DNA from: Doris montereyensis
Taxonomy: Eukaryota > Mollusca > Gastropoda > Nudibranchia > Dorididae
DNA: 64,000 nt
NCBI GenBank assembly: GCA_037039925.1
Contig: JAXRKP010000968.1
Coordinates: 77,001-141,000, forward strand
Reading direction: 5' to 3'
A model generated the notes under the pieces. It worked only from the letters and a program-made list of their open reading frames with translations. It did not search any database and was not told where the DNA came from. Within the stretch, counting starts at the first letter, position 1. Each line of letters begins with the position of its first letter. Shown here in pieces: positions 11,168 through 21,394 of the stretch. Both the position numbers and the translations under genes were made by a program.

Positions 11168-11415
11168 TTTTTAAAAATCCCAAGCTAGGGCTTGTACCCA
11201 TTTGCATCTGGGTTGTGTGGGAGAAATGTGTGTTAAATGTCTTTGCCATGGAACACAACAAATTTAAACCTGGTGTAGCCTAACTACTAGGCCTCTGACG
11301 CCACACAGTTCCATTGGAGGGACAATAGGAAAGAGGCCCCATGATCATAACACTGCATGAAAGATCCCTTGGCTGTTTCCACGGCAGTCTGGACAAAATT
11401 AAAAAATCAAATTTT
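11168..11415 (+). mobile_element. SINE, copy 3 (diverged)
   Basis: It shares the body and tail: CCATTGGAGGGACAAT, AGAGGCCCCATG, CACTGCATGAAAGATCCCTT and GGCAGTCTGGACAAAATT. The tRNA head is not recognisable. Confidence 0.6.
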
Positions 11416-11471
11416 GTCTTCAAATTATTGTAAATATGCAGATATCATTTTACGGTATAGCCGCAAAAATT

Positions 11472-11720
11472 AAAGTGGGTCAAATTTGTACTCGTTGCTG
11501 GTATCAGCTTAGATCTACCATTTAGAGGTGAGACTGAAGAAATATTTATTTCCACAATGGCTTTCCCTGAATCCCCATCCCCACACCATGGTGTGACAGG
11601 GCGGATGGGCATTCAGGGAAAACCATTGTCGATTTAGTTCTTCAGTCTCACACTCTAAATGTAGATCTCATGTGTGATACCAGCTGTGGTATTTTCTGAG
11701 TACAAATTTCACCCACTTTA
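11472..11720. mobile_element. Fold-back (MITE-like) inverted repeat
   Basis: The arms start AAAGTGGGTCAAATTTGTAC and end as its imperfect reverse complement. Inside, AGATCTACCATTTAGAGG and GTGAGACTGAAGAA pair with TTCTTCAGTCTCAC and CTCTAAATGTAGATCT. The centre is the palindrome CACACCATGGTGTG. Nearly the whole 249 bp folds back on itself; no coding frame. I could not identify a target duplication. Confidence 0.8.
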
Positions 11721-11867
11721 TGATGGGGTTGGTTTATTTTCACCTGGGAACTGTGAAATTACAGGTGAACTTTGTAAACGTGAAGGTCTTGCAGTGATTT
11801 ATCAACGTCGTCTGCGCGGTTTTTGTTTTGTCGTTGCAGCAAATTGTTATGTGGTTGGTGCGTGTAG

Positions 11868-11911
11868 AGCTGGACAACAAGCAACTGCTTCACGACAAGG
11901 ATGTTCTCAAA
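11868..11911 (+). CDS. Exon 7 (probable), both borders uncertain
   Basis: The frame reads ELDNKQLLHDKDVLK, typical of the coiled coil, and then runs into TGA at 11921. Two acceptors are possible: GTGTAG just before 11868 (joins exon 6 in phase) or TTGCAG ending 11839, which would add QIVMWLVRV. The bases before 11868 resemble the GATGTGGTTGGTGCTG monomer of the array that follows, so the repeat overlaps the acceptor. No canonical donor lies between the last coiled-coil codon and the stop. The exon is either broken or spliced non-canonically. Confidence 0.45.
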
Positions 11912-11924
11912 CATTTTCTATGAT

Positions 11925-13140
11925 GCTGATGTGGTTGGTGCTGTATTTTCTATGTATGATGTGGTTGGTGCTGTATTATCTATGTATGATGTGGTTGGTG
12001 CTGTATTTTCTATGTATGATGTGGTTGGTGCTGTATTTTCAGGTCTTGCTGTGTGTTCATGTGTTTGTGTGTCTGTGTGTGTATATGTGGTTGGTGTTGT
12101 TGGTGCTGTGGTATTTTCTATGTATGATGTGGTTGGTGCTGTGGTGTTTTGGTTATGTTTTCTATGATGTTGTTGGTGCTGTGGTTGTGGTTTGTATTTT
12201 CTATGTATGATGTTGGTGCTATGATGTGGTTGGTGCTGTATTGTGTGTGTATAATTTTCTATGTATGATGTGGTTGGTGCTGTTGGTGTTTTCTATGTAT
12301 AATGTAGTTGGTGTGTTGTGTTTTCTGTTCATGTGTGTTTGTGTATAATGTGGTTGGTGTTTTCTATGTCTGTGTGTGTATAATGTAGTTGGTGTTGTGT
12401 TTTCTGTTCATGTGTTTGTGTATAATGTGGTTGGTGTTTTCTATGTATGTGTGTGTATAATAATGTAGTTGGTGTATATAATGTGGTTTTCTGTTCTATG
12501 TATGTTTGTGTATAATGTAGTTGGTGTTTTCTATGTATGTGGTTGTGTGTATATAATGTAGTTGGTGTTTTCTATGTATGTGTGTGTATAATGTAGTTGG
12601 TGTTTTCTATGTATGTGTGTGTATAATGTGGTTGTAATGTGGTTGGTGTTTTATAATGTAGTTGGTGTTTTATCTGTTTGTGTATAATGTGTTGGTGTAT
12701 TTTATAATGTTGTAGTTGGTTGGTGTTATCTATGTATGTGTGTGTATAATGTAGTTGGTGTTTTCTATGTATGTGTGTGTATAATGTATGTTTTAATGTG
12801 GTTGTTTTCTATGTATGTGTGTGTATAATGTGGTTTGGTGTTTTCTATGTATGTGTGTGTATAATGTGGTTGGTGTTTTCTATGTATGTGTGTGTGTTTT
12901 CTATGTATGTGTGTGTATAATGTGTTTTCTATGTTGTGTGTATTGTGTTTTCTGTTATGTATGGTGTTATAATGTGGTTGGTGTTATCTATGTATGTGTG
13001 TGTATAATGTGGTTGGTGTTGTGGTGTTTTCTGTGTTTGTTTATGATGTAGTTGGTAATGTGGTGTTTTCTGTGTATGTGTGTGTATGTTTGTTGTGGGT
13101 ATTTCGTGTGTGTGTGTGTATGTTTGTTGTGGGTATTTCG
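11925..13140. repeat. GT-rich minisatellite after exon 7
   Basis: Copies of GATGTGGTTGGTGCTGTATT then TTCTATGTATGTGTGTGTATAATGTAG variants, increasingly irregular to the right, merging into (GT)n. The first unit overlaps the end of exon 7. Confidence 0.9.
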
Positions 13141-13501
13141 TGTGTGTGAACTAGAGAGAGGTAAAGGAAACAACGATCGCATATTGCAATGGCCAGCCCC
13201 CAAATAACCTCTTGCTGATACATTCAACACTGTTTTCTGGCTTTGTTTGTTTTTATTTTTAAGCTTTTGACAACTATTTGCTACAAACACAAATTTTTGT
13301 TAAGAAAAAAGGACAACCACCATCATTTGTCCGCAAATCGTCGCCAAATTCCAAAACTAAAAACTGTATTGCATGCTTGAATCTGAGTTCTACTTTTGCA
13401 ATGATAAAGTGTCCTGATGGTAGTGTTCACTGCCTACGTTGGAAGTCAGGAGTAAAAATTCTCATTTGTTTCTTCTTGCTATTAAACGTTCCAATTGACA
13501 G
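13141..13501 (+). other. Unique intron sequence before exon 8
   Basis: No array. An open frame runs through it into exon 8, but upstream codons lack similarity to the coiled coil, and the CCAATTGACAG acceptor argues that it is intron. Confidence 0.5.
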
Positions 13502-13628
13502 TAGTATGGCCACCAACAACACACATACATCTTACGAGGACGCCTTCCAGGGGACTGCTCTTACATCAAGTTCCAGGCAGTCGCGAAATGTCACGAGTGG
13601 AATCGAATCACAGTCAAATGAAAGGTTT
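13502..13628 (+). CDS. Exon 8: Ser/Thr-rich segment
   Basis: The acceptor is CCAATTGACAG ending 13501. The frame reads SMATNNTHTSYEDAFQGT, then ALTSSSRQSRNVTSGIESQS and NERF. Two donors are possible: GTGAAT at 13629, which joins exon 9 in phase 0 through its first acceptor, or GTTTGT at 13625, which needs an acceptor 8 bases further in. The segment is probably disordered. The join to exon 7 is unresolved: this exon needs two bases from its upstream partner. Confidence 0.65.
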
Positions 13629-13833
13629 GTGAATTTAGCCAGGAAGGCGTCTGATTCCTAACATTGATTTGCCTGTTTCTGTTTTAGTTTCTGTGCTTTA
13701 TCTTCACTAGCAGGGGGTGTCATAGAGGGAGATGGATAGTTTGAGATTGAAAGTTTTGTGTCTTCATTTTGCCACTTTTTTAATGACCAATTTTATTTGA
13801 TTAGAACCGCCTACTGGTTTTCTAAATTGTCTT

Positions 13834-15225
13834 CCTAATCCTTTTGAAAGATTATCCCATACAGCCTAATCCTTTTGAAAGATTATCCCAAACAGCCTAG
13901 TCCTTTTGAAAGATTATCCCAAACAGCCTAATCCTTTTGAAAGATTATCCCAAACAGCCTAATCCTTTTGAAAGATTATCCCAAACAGCCTAATCCTTTT
14001 GAAAGATTATCCCAAACAGCCTAATCCTTTTGAAAGATTATCCCAAACAGCCTGATCCTTTTTGAAAGATAATCCTAAATACCCTAATCCTTTTGAAAGC
14101 TTATCCCAAACAGCTTAATCCATTTGAAAGATTATCCCAAAGAGCCTAATCCATTTGAAAGATTTTCCCAAACAGCCTAATCCATTTGAAAGATTTTCCC
14201 AAACAGCCTAATCCTTTTGAAAGATTATCCCAAACAGCCTAATCCTTTTGAAAGATTATCCCAAACAGCCTAATCCTTTTGAAAGATTATCCCAAACAGC
14301 CTAATCCTTTTGAAAGATTATCCCAAACAGCCTAATCCTTTTGAAAGATTATCCCAAACAGCCTAATCCTTTTGAAAGATTATCCCAAACAGCCTAATCC
14401 TTTTGAAAGATTATCCCAAACAGCCTAATCCTTTTAAAAGATTATCCCAAACAGCCTAATCCTTTTGAAAGATTATCCCAAACAGCCTAATCCTTTTGAA
14501 AGATGATTCCAAACAGCATAATCTTTTTGAAAGATAATGGCAAACAGCCTAATCCATTTGAAAGATTATCCCAAACAGCCTAATCCATTGAAAGATGATG
14601 GCAAACAGTCTAATCCATTTGAAAGAAAATGGCAAACAGCTTAATCCATTTGAAAGATGATCCTAAATACCCTAATCCATTTGAAAGATAATGGCAAACA
14701 GTCTAATCCATTTGAAAGATAATGGCAAACAGCCTAATCCATTTGAAAGATAATGGCAATTAGCCTAATCCATTTGAAAGATAATGGCAAACAGCCTAAT
14801 CCATTTGAAAGATAATCCTAAATACCCTAATCCATTTGAAAGATAATCCTAAATATCCTAATCCATTTCAAAGATAATCCTAAATATCCTAATCCATTTC
14901 AAAGATAATGGCAAATAGCCTAGTCCATTTGAAAGATAATGACAAACAGCCTAGTCCATTTGAAAGATAATTGCAAACAGCCTAATCCATTTGAAAGATA
15001 ATGGCAAATAGCCTAGTCCATTTGAAAGATAATGACAAACAGCCTAGTCCATTTGAAAGATAATTGCAAACAGCCTAATCCATTTGAAAGATAATGGCAA
15101 ACAGCCTAATCCATTTGAAAGATAATGGCAAACAGCCTAGTCCATTTGAAAGATAATGGCAAACAGCCTAATCCATTTGAAAGATAATGGCAAACAGCCT
15201 AATCCATTTGAAAGATTATGGCAAA
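13834..15225. repeat. 31 bp minisatellite in intron 8
   Basis: About 45 copies with core CCTAATCCTTTTGAAAGATT and ATCCCAAACAG. The left block is nearly uniform; the right block switches to CCATTTGAAAGATAATGGCA, with local three-unit patterns. It fills the intron between exons 8 and 9. Confidence 0.95.
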
Positions 15226-15359
15226 AACTCTTATCTGCAAATAATGTCAAATGGGTTACTTCTTTATTGAATGTTTTCAACGTGGCCACCACTGGCACAA
15301 GCATTTGAACCATAGTTTAGACCAATATATCTACTTTCTCGCTTTTGTTTATTTGTTAG

Positions 15360-15624
15360 TATCAAAGAAGACCCATTTCTAGATTTCTGCCGTCACATTC
15401 CCACAGATCCGGCAGAAGTTCATCGTACGATCGCACTGTAACACGGGCGGATCCGACACCTGATTCAGAGACGGAAAGTGAAGTTTCCAAGTCGCCAATC
15501 ATCAAGGCTGAGAGAGAACTGAAGAAACTGCGAGAGTCTGTAGGAAATGCCCAGGAATTTGCGCCAAAGCTGCAACGCAAGTTTTATGGAACCGAAGCGT
15601 CCCTTGGCCCCAGCAGCTTAAGAG
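15360..15624 (+). CDS. Exon 9: basic/Ser-rich linker and short helix
   Basis: Acceptor TTTGTTAG at 15352-15359, donor GTGAGG at 15625. It reads YQRRPISRFLPSHSHRSGRS and later DPTPDSETESEVSKS, a helix IKAERELKKLRESVGNA, and FAPKLQRKFYGTEASLGPSS. It ends in phase 1 (Gly split with exon 10). TP and SP sites could be kinase targets, which would suit an M-phase phosphoprotein, but that is inference. Confidence 0.85.
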
Positions 15625-15758
15625 GTGAGGTCGAAGGTCAGCAATGGGCTGAGTAAAGTTTTGTGGCGTTGTATGTACTGCTTTTCAAGGATATCTGGTT
15701 TGGCTATCTCGTCTCTTTTCTATGATCCCTTGTTTTGTTTTTTTTATCTCTTCTCAAG

Positions 15759-16031
15759 GATCTTCAGTTTCAAGTCCCGGCCGTCCTGCAAGCAAATCCA
15801 AAAGTGCCCTTGAGGTAGCAAAGAGCTCCTCCCCTAGAGACAAGAAGGGAAGACGTGAGACCGTCAATGGAATTAAAAGTGGGGGTACCAGTTACTCTGG
15901 TGGATCAGCGACGCCACATGGCGGCAAATCACTGAACCTCCACGACAACAACATGACCAAACACCGGGAGTCTGACCGCATCATGGAAATACACACACCT
16001 GCTGAGAGGGTGGGCCAGGGAACTTTGAAAA
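15759..16031 (+). CDS. Exon 10: Ser/Gly-rich segment with tenfold donor
   Basis: Acceptor CTCTTCTCAAG then GSSVSSPGRPASKSKSALEV onward to ESDRIMEIHTPAERVGQGTL. The first donor GTGAGT (16032) leaves one base (A) that exon 11 completes to Arg. The exon's last 30 or so bases plus the donor are repeated nine further times downstream in 49 bp steps. Using any later donor would read into TGA after ESIHTC, so only the first keeps the frame. Confidence 0.87.
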
Positions 16032-16500
16032 GTGAGTCAATACACACCTGCTGAGAGGGTGGGACAGGGAACTTTGAAAAGTGAGTCAATACACACCTGC
16101 TGAGAGGGTGGGCCAGGGAACTTTGAAAAGTGAGTCAATACACACCTGCTGAGAGGGTGGGCCAGGGAACTTTGAAAAGTGAGTCAATACACACCTGCTG
16201 AGAGGGTGGAACAGGGAACTTTGAAAAGTGAGTCAATACACACCTGCTGAGAGGGTGGAACAGGGAACTTTGAAAAGTGAGTCAATACACACCTGCTGAG
16301 AGGGTGGGACAGGGAACTTTGAAAAGTGAGTCAATACACACCTGCTGAGAGGGTGGGACAGGGAACTTTGAAAAGTGAGTCAATACACACCTGCTGAGAG
16401 GGTGGGACAGGGAACTTTGAAAAGTGAGTCAATACACACCTGCTGAGAGGGTGGGCCAGGGAACTTTGAAAAGTGAGTTCATACACACACCTGCTGAGAG
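16031..16500 (+). repeat. 49 bp array carrying ten splice donors
   Basis: The unit is the end of exon 10 plus its donor: CACACCTGCTGAGAGGGTGG, CAGGGAACTTTGAAAAGTGA. Exon-end positions fall at 16031 and then every 49 bp to 16472, with no length change. Units differ only at GGGCC, GGGAC or GGAAC. Confidence 0.96.
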
Positions 16501-17081
16501 GGAATTTTATTGTTTGCGTATAGCCTAGTGATATTTCGGGTCTGTTCGGTCCTTGCAGGAATTCACATTAACTTTTCAACTTTGTTTGCCATTAGCAAAA
16601 ATGCGTTGCTTTTATTGTTTTTTAATATTTTTCACCTGGATCCAAACTGTATCCAAGAGGACCTACGTCTCTACACGGCTCTTCTTACTTTATGTAAATA
16701 AATTTCAATGACAACTGGTATCGATATGTTCATAAATTCATATCTCGCTCATTTTTTGTCCAATCTCCTGATTGTCTAAACAAATCTCCCTGTCAAAAGT
16801 CTGCAGGGGTTGGCAACTGTGACATCAGACTCTGGGATTGAAAATGTGTCAGATAATGTGAGAGCATGAATGTTGTAAATGTGAAATGAAAGGTTAAACT
16901 TTTCACCTCAAGTTTGTGTTACTGACGCCATTGTGTAGTTGCTTTTGGATCAATGCATACATTCTGACATTTAACGTATCTGAATAAACAAACAGAACGA
17001 TTTGGACACACCCCCCCCCCCCCCTGATCTTGTGATAGACTTTCCTAAAACATGTTTTTTTTAACGAATCTTCTTGTACAG
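16500..17081 (+). other. Right part of intron 10
   Basis: Unique, T-rich. It contains a C homopolymer at about 17010-17024 and a normal acceptor at the end. No exon or array seen. Confidence 0.6.
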
Positions 17082-17239
17082 GGCTGGGTCTGGAGAATGG
17101 ATTGACAGGCGACCAGGCACTGGAGAGAATCAAGGCGGGAGAAATCGTGTCGAGGCCTGCTTGGGAGGACATGTACACGTCCATGGCTAGGACAGGCGGT
17201 CCTGGTGAGAGGACGTCCTCGTCCTCAAAAGCAAACATG
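17082..17239 (+). CDS. Exon 11: conserved WEDMYTS block
   Basis: Acceptor TTCTTGTACAG, donor GTGATT at 17240. It reads RLGLENGLTGDQALERIKAG, then EIVSRPAWEDMYTSMARTG and a Ser-rich tail SSSSKANM, ending in phase 0. The SRPxWEDxYTS block is the part I most associate with MPHOSPH9. The exon is followed within 100 bp by a pyrimidine-rich tract. Confidence 0.88.
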
Positions 17240-17319
17240 GTGATTACACATGTAGTGTCAGTGTCCAAATTTCTTACACACAATGGTGGAATCGGGTCAC
17301 GATGAGCAGGCTTGTATTA

Positions 17320-17535
17320 CATCTGTCTGTCTGCTTATCTCTCTGGCCCCTTACTTTCTCCCTTTTGTTTCACGCTCCTATCTCCCTCCCTCCCTCCCTC
17401 TTTCTCTTTCTTTCTCCCTCCTTCCCTCTCTCTCTCTTTTCCCTCTCTCCCTCTCTCTCCCCTCCCTCTCGCTCTGTCTCTCCCCCTCTTCTCTCACTCT
17501 CTATTGGATAGATGCTTGAAATCCCCCCCCCCCCA
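17320..17535. repeat. Pyrimidine (CT)-rich tract with C homopolymer
   Basis: Over 150 bp of CTCC/CTTT low complexity after exon 11, ending in a C run at about 17523-17535. Confidence 0.85.
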
Positions 17536-17694
17536 CCAACCCAACCCATGTGCAAATGGGTACCAGCACCAACAGGTGAGGAATACCTGCAATAGACAAG
17601 TGTCATGTCCTGGTGGCAATAGAATATTATCACACCTTATGCATCGTATTGTTGAAGAAGCCGCCATACGTTTTGTGTTTTGTGTTCTATGGGC

Positions 17695-18798
17695 TGTTGA
17701 CGTTAGTGCCTGGCACTGTTGACGCTAACTGTTGACGTTTGTACCTGGCACTGTTGACGCTAACTGTTGACGTTAGTGCCTGGCACTGTTGACGTTTGTA
17801 CCTGGCACTGTTGACGCTAACTGTTGACGTTAGTGCCTGGCACTGTTGACGTTTGTACCTGGCACTGCTGACGTTAGTGCCTGGCACTGTTGACTTTAGT
17901 GCCTGGCACAGTGTTGACGTTAGTGCCTGGCACTGTTGACGCTAACTGTTGACGTTAGTGCCTGGCACTGTTGATGTTAGTGCCTGGCACTGTTGACGCT
18001 AACTGTTGACTTTAGTGCCTGGCACTGTTGACGTTAGTGCCTGGCAGTGTTGACGCTAACTGTTGACGTTAGTGCCTGGCACTGTTGACGTTAGTGCCTG
18101 GCACTGTTGACGTTAGTGCCTGGCACTGTTTACGCTAATTGTTGACGTTAGTGCTGGCACTGTTGACGCTTAACTGTTGACATTAGTGCCTGGCACTGTT
18201 GACGTTAGTGCCTGGCACTGTTGACGTTAGTGCCTGGCACTGTTGACATTAGTGCCTGGCATTGTTGACGCTAACTGTTGACGTTAGTGCCTGGCACTGT
18301 TGACGCTAACTGTTGGCGTTAGTGCCTGGGACTGTTGCTGCTAACTGTTGACGTTAGTGCCTGGCACTGTTGACGTTAGTGCCTGGCCTGGTAACTGTTG
18401 ACGTTAGTGCCTGGCACTGTTGACGCTAACTGTTGGACGTTAGTGCCTGGGCACTAGTTGACTGTTGCCGCTAACTTTGACATTAGTGCCTGGCACTGTT
18501 GGCACTGTACTTGACGTTAGTGCCTGGCACTGTTGACTTTAGTGCCTGGCACTGTTGACTGTTGACTTTAGTGCCTGGCACTGTTGCCGCTAACTGTTGA
18601 CGTTAGTGCCTGGCACTGTTGACATTAGTGCCTGGCACTGTTGACGTTAGTGCCTGGTACTGTTGACGTTAGTGCCTGGCACTGTTGACGCTAACTGTTG
18701 ACGTTAGTGCCTGGAACTGTTGACGCTAACTGTTGACGTTAGTGCCTGGCACTGTTGATGTTAGTGCCTAGCGCTGTTGACGTTAGTGCCTGGCACTG
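17695..18798. repeat. GTTGACG minisatellite in intron 11
   Basis: Mixed units of TGTTGACGTTAGTGCCTGGC (20-21 bp) and a longer form with ACTGTTGACGCTAACTGTTG. Over 40 copies, interleaved in short higher-order patterns. Confidence 0.93.
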
Positions 18799-18799
18799 G

Positions 18800-19553
18800 G
18801 AATATTTGACAGTTAGAGACATATATGACACACAACCACAAAAACACAAGAATAGAAAACTTAGGTAGACAGGACAGCTCAGCAAATTAAATTTTTTAAA
18901 TTCTTGATTACTAAATTCATGTCATTTTGTGTATTTTTTCTCAATACAACATGAATAATTGTCTTTGTTTCACATAATTGTCCAATTCTTCCCTTTCTCT
19001 GTCTTCATCACACTACAATACACCCCACAAATCATGACTAGATCATAATATGCTTCACAATGGTGTATTTTGTGACCAAAACTGTCATTTTCACTGAGAC
19101 ATGACCAAAAAACATAAATTGTCAAAATCCAAGATGGCTGCCATGGTCACATGATCTAATTTGCATATTTTTAAATATTTGATCTTGTAGCACAATCTAA
19201 CATTAGTATGTCTTGAAAGTTTCATTTGAATGTCTATTGTAGTTTAGAAATGAGAATTTTGTTCCTGATATGAGTCACTTGTAAGGATTTCAACCAAAAT
19301 GGGGGCAATGGCAAAAACGTCCCGTGTTAAATGGATGGCAATGTAAAGGTTAAGGAGAAGTAGAAATTACCATAACGGTGCTGGCTTTCTCTTCTTCTGA
19401 TCAACTTTGCTTTATCTCCCAATAGTCTTCCTCTTTTTGTTTCAAGATTTCTTCTAATTCTTCTTTGTCAACTTCCAGTCCATAATTTTTTCAATCTCAC
19501 GAGTATCAATGACCTCGAAGCATTTATCATTTTATAAATTTTTTGATGAACAG
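18800..19553 (+). other. Right part of intron 11 with an interspersed element fragment
   Basis: Unique AT-rich sequence. At about 19120-19150, AATCCAAGATGGCTGCCATG matches blocks near 33970 and 44870 (there inverted). No exon seen. Confidence 0.5.
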
Positions 19554-19640
19554 ACCAAGGACCAGCTGTTGAGGGAAAGACTCCAAGCCATAGACATGAT
19601 GGAGAGGAAATATGACGATCTTGCCAGTGAAAAGAGAAAG
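19554..19640 (+). CDS. Exon 12: C-terminal coiled coil, 29 codons
   Basis: Acceptor TTTGATGAACAG, donor GTAGGC at 19641. It reads TKDQLLRERLQAIDMMERKY then DDLASEKRK, phase 0 at both ends. The donor is followed at once by CACCCCATAGTTAGT, the core of the long array in this intron. Confidence 0.88.
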
Positions 19641-19644
19641 GTAG

Positions 19645-20870
19645 GCCTACACACCCCATAGTTAGTGATACTTTAGTACGTACACACCCCATAGTTAGTA
19701 CACAAACCCCATAGTTAGTAATACTTTAGTACATAAGGTCAACACCCCATAGTTAGTAATACGTAAGATTTAGATACTTTAGTGCATAAGGTCAACACAC
19801 CCCATAGTAGTGATACTTTAGTACATAAGGTCAACACCCCATAGTTAGTAATACTTTAGTACGTAAGGTACTTTAGTACAAGGTCAACACCCCATAGTTA
19901 GTGATACTTTAGTACGTAAGATACACACCCATAGTTAGTGATACTTTAGTAAGGTCAACACCCCATAGTTAGTGATACGTAAGGTACACACCCATAGTTA
20001 GTGATACTTTAGTTAAGGTACAACACCCCATAGTTAGTGATACTTTAGTACGTAAGGTACACACCCCATAGTTAGTGATACTTTAGTACGTAAGGTACAC
20101 ACCCCATAGTTAGTAATACTTTAGTACATAAGGTACAAACCCCATAGTTAGTGATACTTTAGTACATAAGGTACAAACCCCATAGTTAGTGATACTTTAG
20201 TATGTAAGGTACAAACCCCATAGTTAGTAATACTTTAGTACATACGGTACAAACCCCATAGTTAGTAATACTTTAGTACATAAGGTACAAACCCCATAGT
20301 TAGTAATACTTTAGTACATACGGTACAAACCCCATAGTTAGTAATACTTTAGTACATACGGTACAAACCCCATAGTTAGTTAGTAATACTTTAGTACATG
20401 TACAAACCCCATAGTTAGTAATACTTTAGTACATACGGTACAAACCCCATAGTTAGTAATACTTTAGTACATACGGTACAAACCCCATAGTTAGTAATAC
20501 TTTAGTACATACGGTACAAACCCCATAGTTAGTAATACTTTAGTACATACGGTACACACCCCATAGTTAGTAATACTTTAGTACATACGGTACAAACCCC
20601 ATAGTTAGTAATACTTTAGTACATACGGTACAAACCCCATAGTTAGTGATACTTTAGTATGTAAGGTACAAACCCCATAGTTAGTAATACTTTAGTACGT
20701 AAGGTACAAACCCCATAGTTAGTAATACTTTAGTGTATATACACACCCCATAGTTAGTAATACTTTACGCAAGGTACAAACATAAGGTACACACCCCATA
20801 GTTAGTGATACTTTAGCATATACAGTTAAGTGATACTTTAGCATATAAGGTACACACCCGTAGTAGTACT
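19645..20870. repeat. Minisatellite of about 36 bp in intron 12
   Basis: Over 30 copies of ACCCCATAGTTAGTAATACT followed by TTAGTACATAAGGTACAA. It begins at the donor of exon 12 and drifts toward shorter broken units at both ends. Confidence 0.94.
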
Positions 20871-20885
20871 TTTAATAGTCATCAT

Positions 20886-20888
20886 CCC

Positions 20889-20937
<49 letters not shown>

Positions 20938-20938
20938 G
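20886..20938. repeat. (ATC)n microsatellite
   Basis: About 16 uninterrupted ATC units, followed by an AATG/ATAATG-rich tail. Confidence 0.95.
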
Positions 20939-21111
20939 TAGTAATAATGTTAATACTGATAATGATAATAATGACAAGAATAATGACAACAATGACTACT
21001 GCAGTAATGACAATGATAATTTATAGAATGTTTAAAAAGAAAGGGAAAAAAGTTCTCAGATGGAATGTAAAAATGTCAATCTGACCATATCTCCATCTTG
21101 TCTGTCACCAG

Positions 21112-21257
21112 TTTGAATCGGCTTTGAGTAAAGTGCCTGCTCATGGGTCACGACGGAAAAAGAACGACTGGAAGCCGAACTTGACCGCGTGGACAGAGAC
21201 CTGGGATCTGTGCGCATGTCACTAAAACGTTTCCATGTTCTGAAGTCAACAATTTAG
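21112..21257 (+). CDS. Terminal exon 13 with apparent one-base frameshift
   Basis: Acceptor TCTGTCACCAG. In phase it reads FESALSKVPAHGSR and then leaves the conserved-looking frame. From 21153, one base back, the frame reads TEKERLEAELDRVDRDLGSV and RMSLKRFHVLKSTI with a stop at 21255-21257. The second part is clearly the coiled-coil continuation, so a base seems to be missing near 21145-21153. If the sequence is right, the protein would end in an unrelated run (KKNDWKPNLTAWTETWDLC) at a TAA. A sequencing or assembly indel is at least as likely. Confidence 0.8.
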
Positions 21258-21382
21258 TTGTTGTGAGATGCCAAGTTCAATACTTTTACTTTCATTTACT
21301 GTTGGTTGTTTAGTCTGGTAAACAAATGTTTGAATGTCTGTGTCATAGCATTTTAGTGGACACGTCCTATGAAATTGTTTTT

Positions 21383-21392
21383 AATAAATAAA
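21383..21392 (+). terminator. Overlapping AATAAA polyadenylation signals
   Basis: AATAAATAAA lies 126 bp past the stop of exon 13 and is the first such signal downstream, so it is the likely 3' end of the MPHOSPH9-like transcript. Cleavage would fall at about 21,405-21,420. Confidence 0.6.
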
Positions 21393-21394
21393 TG

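Larger units (their letters stand above)
198..21392 (+). other. MPHOSPH9: 3' part of a multi-exon gene, MPHOSPH9-like coiled-coil protein
   Basis: Gene-level entry covering the 13 exons listed separately. The window opens inside the gene; upstream exons lie to the left. Joined in phase, the exons give roughly 570 residues: an acidic/basic coiled-coil N-terminal half (exons 1-7), a Ser-rich low-complexity middle (exons 8-10), a conserved-looking block in exon 11 (SRPAWEDMYTSMA) and a C-terminal coiled coil ending in SVRMSLKRFHVL. That tail and the WEDMYTS block resemble my memory of vertebrate MPHOSPH9, a centriole/cilium-associated protein; I could not search a database. Coiled-coil proteins resemble one another, so the symbol is moderate confidence, while existence of the gene is near certain because phases agree across most introns. 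Introns are mostly minisatellites. Confidence 0.5.

Noticed and set aside
13278..13501. Upstream extension of exon 8 as coding sequence
   Set aside because: The frame is open, but a good acceptor (CCAATTGACAG) lies at 13,501 and the preceding peptide is unlike the rest of the protein.
21153..21257. Separate small gene encoding the TEKERLEAEL frame
   Set aside because: It directly continues the coiled coil of exon 13 shifted by one base, so an indel is the simpler explanation.
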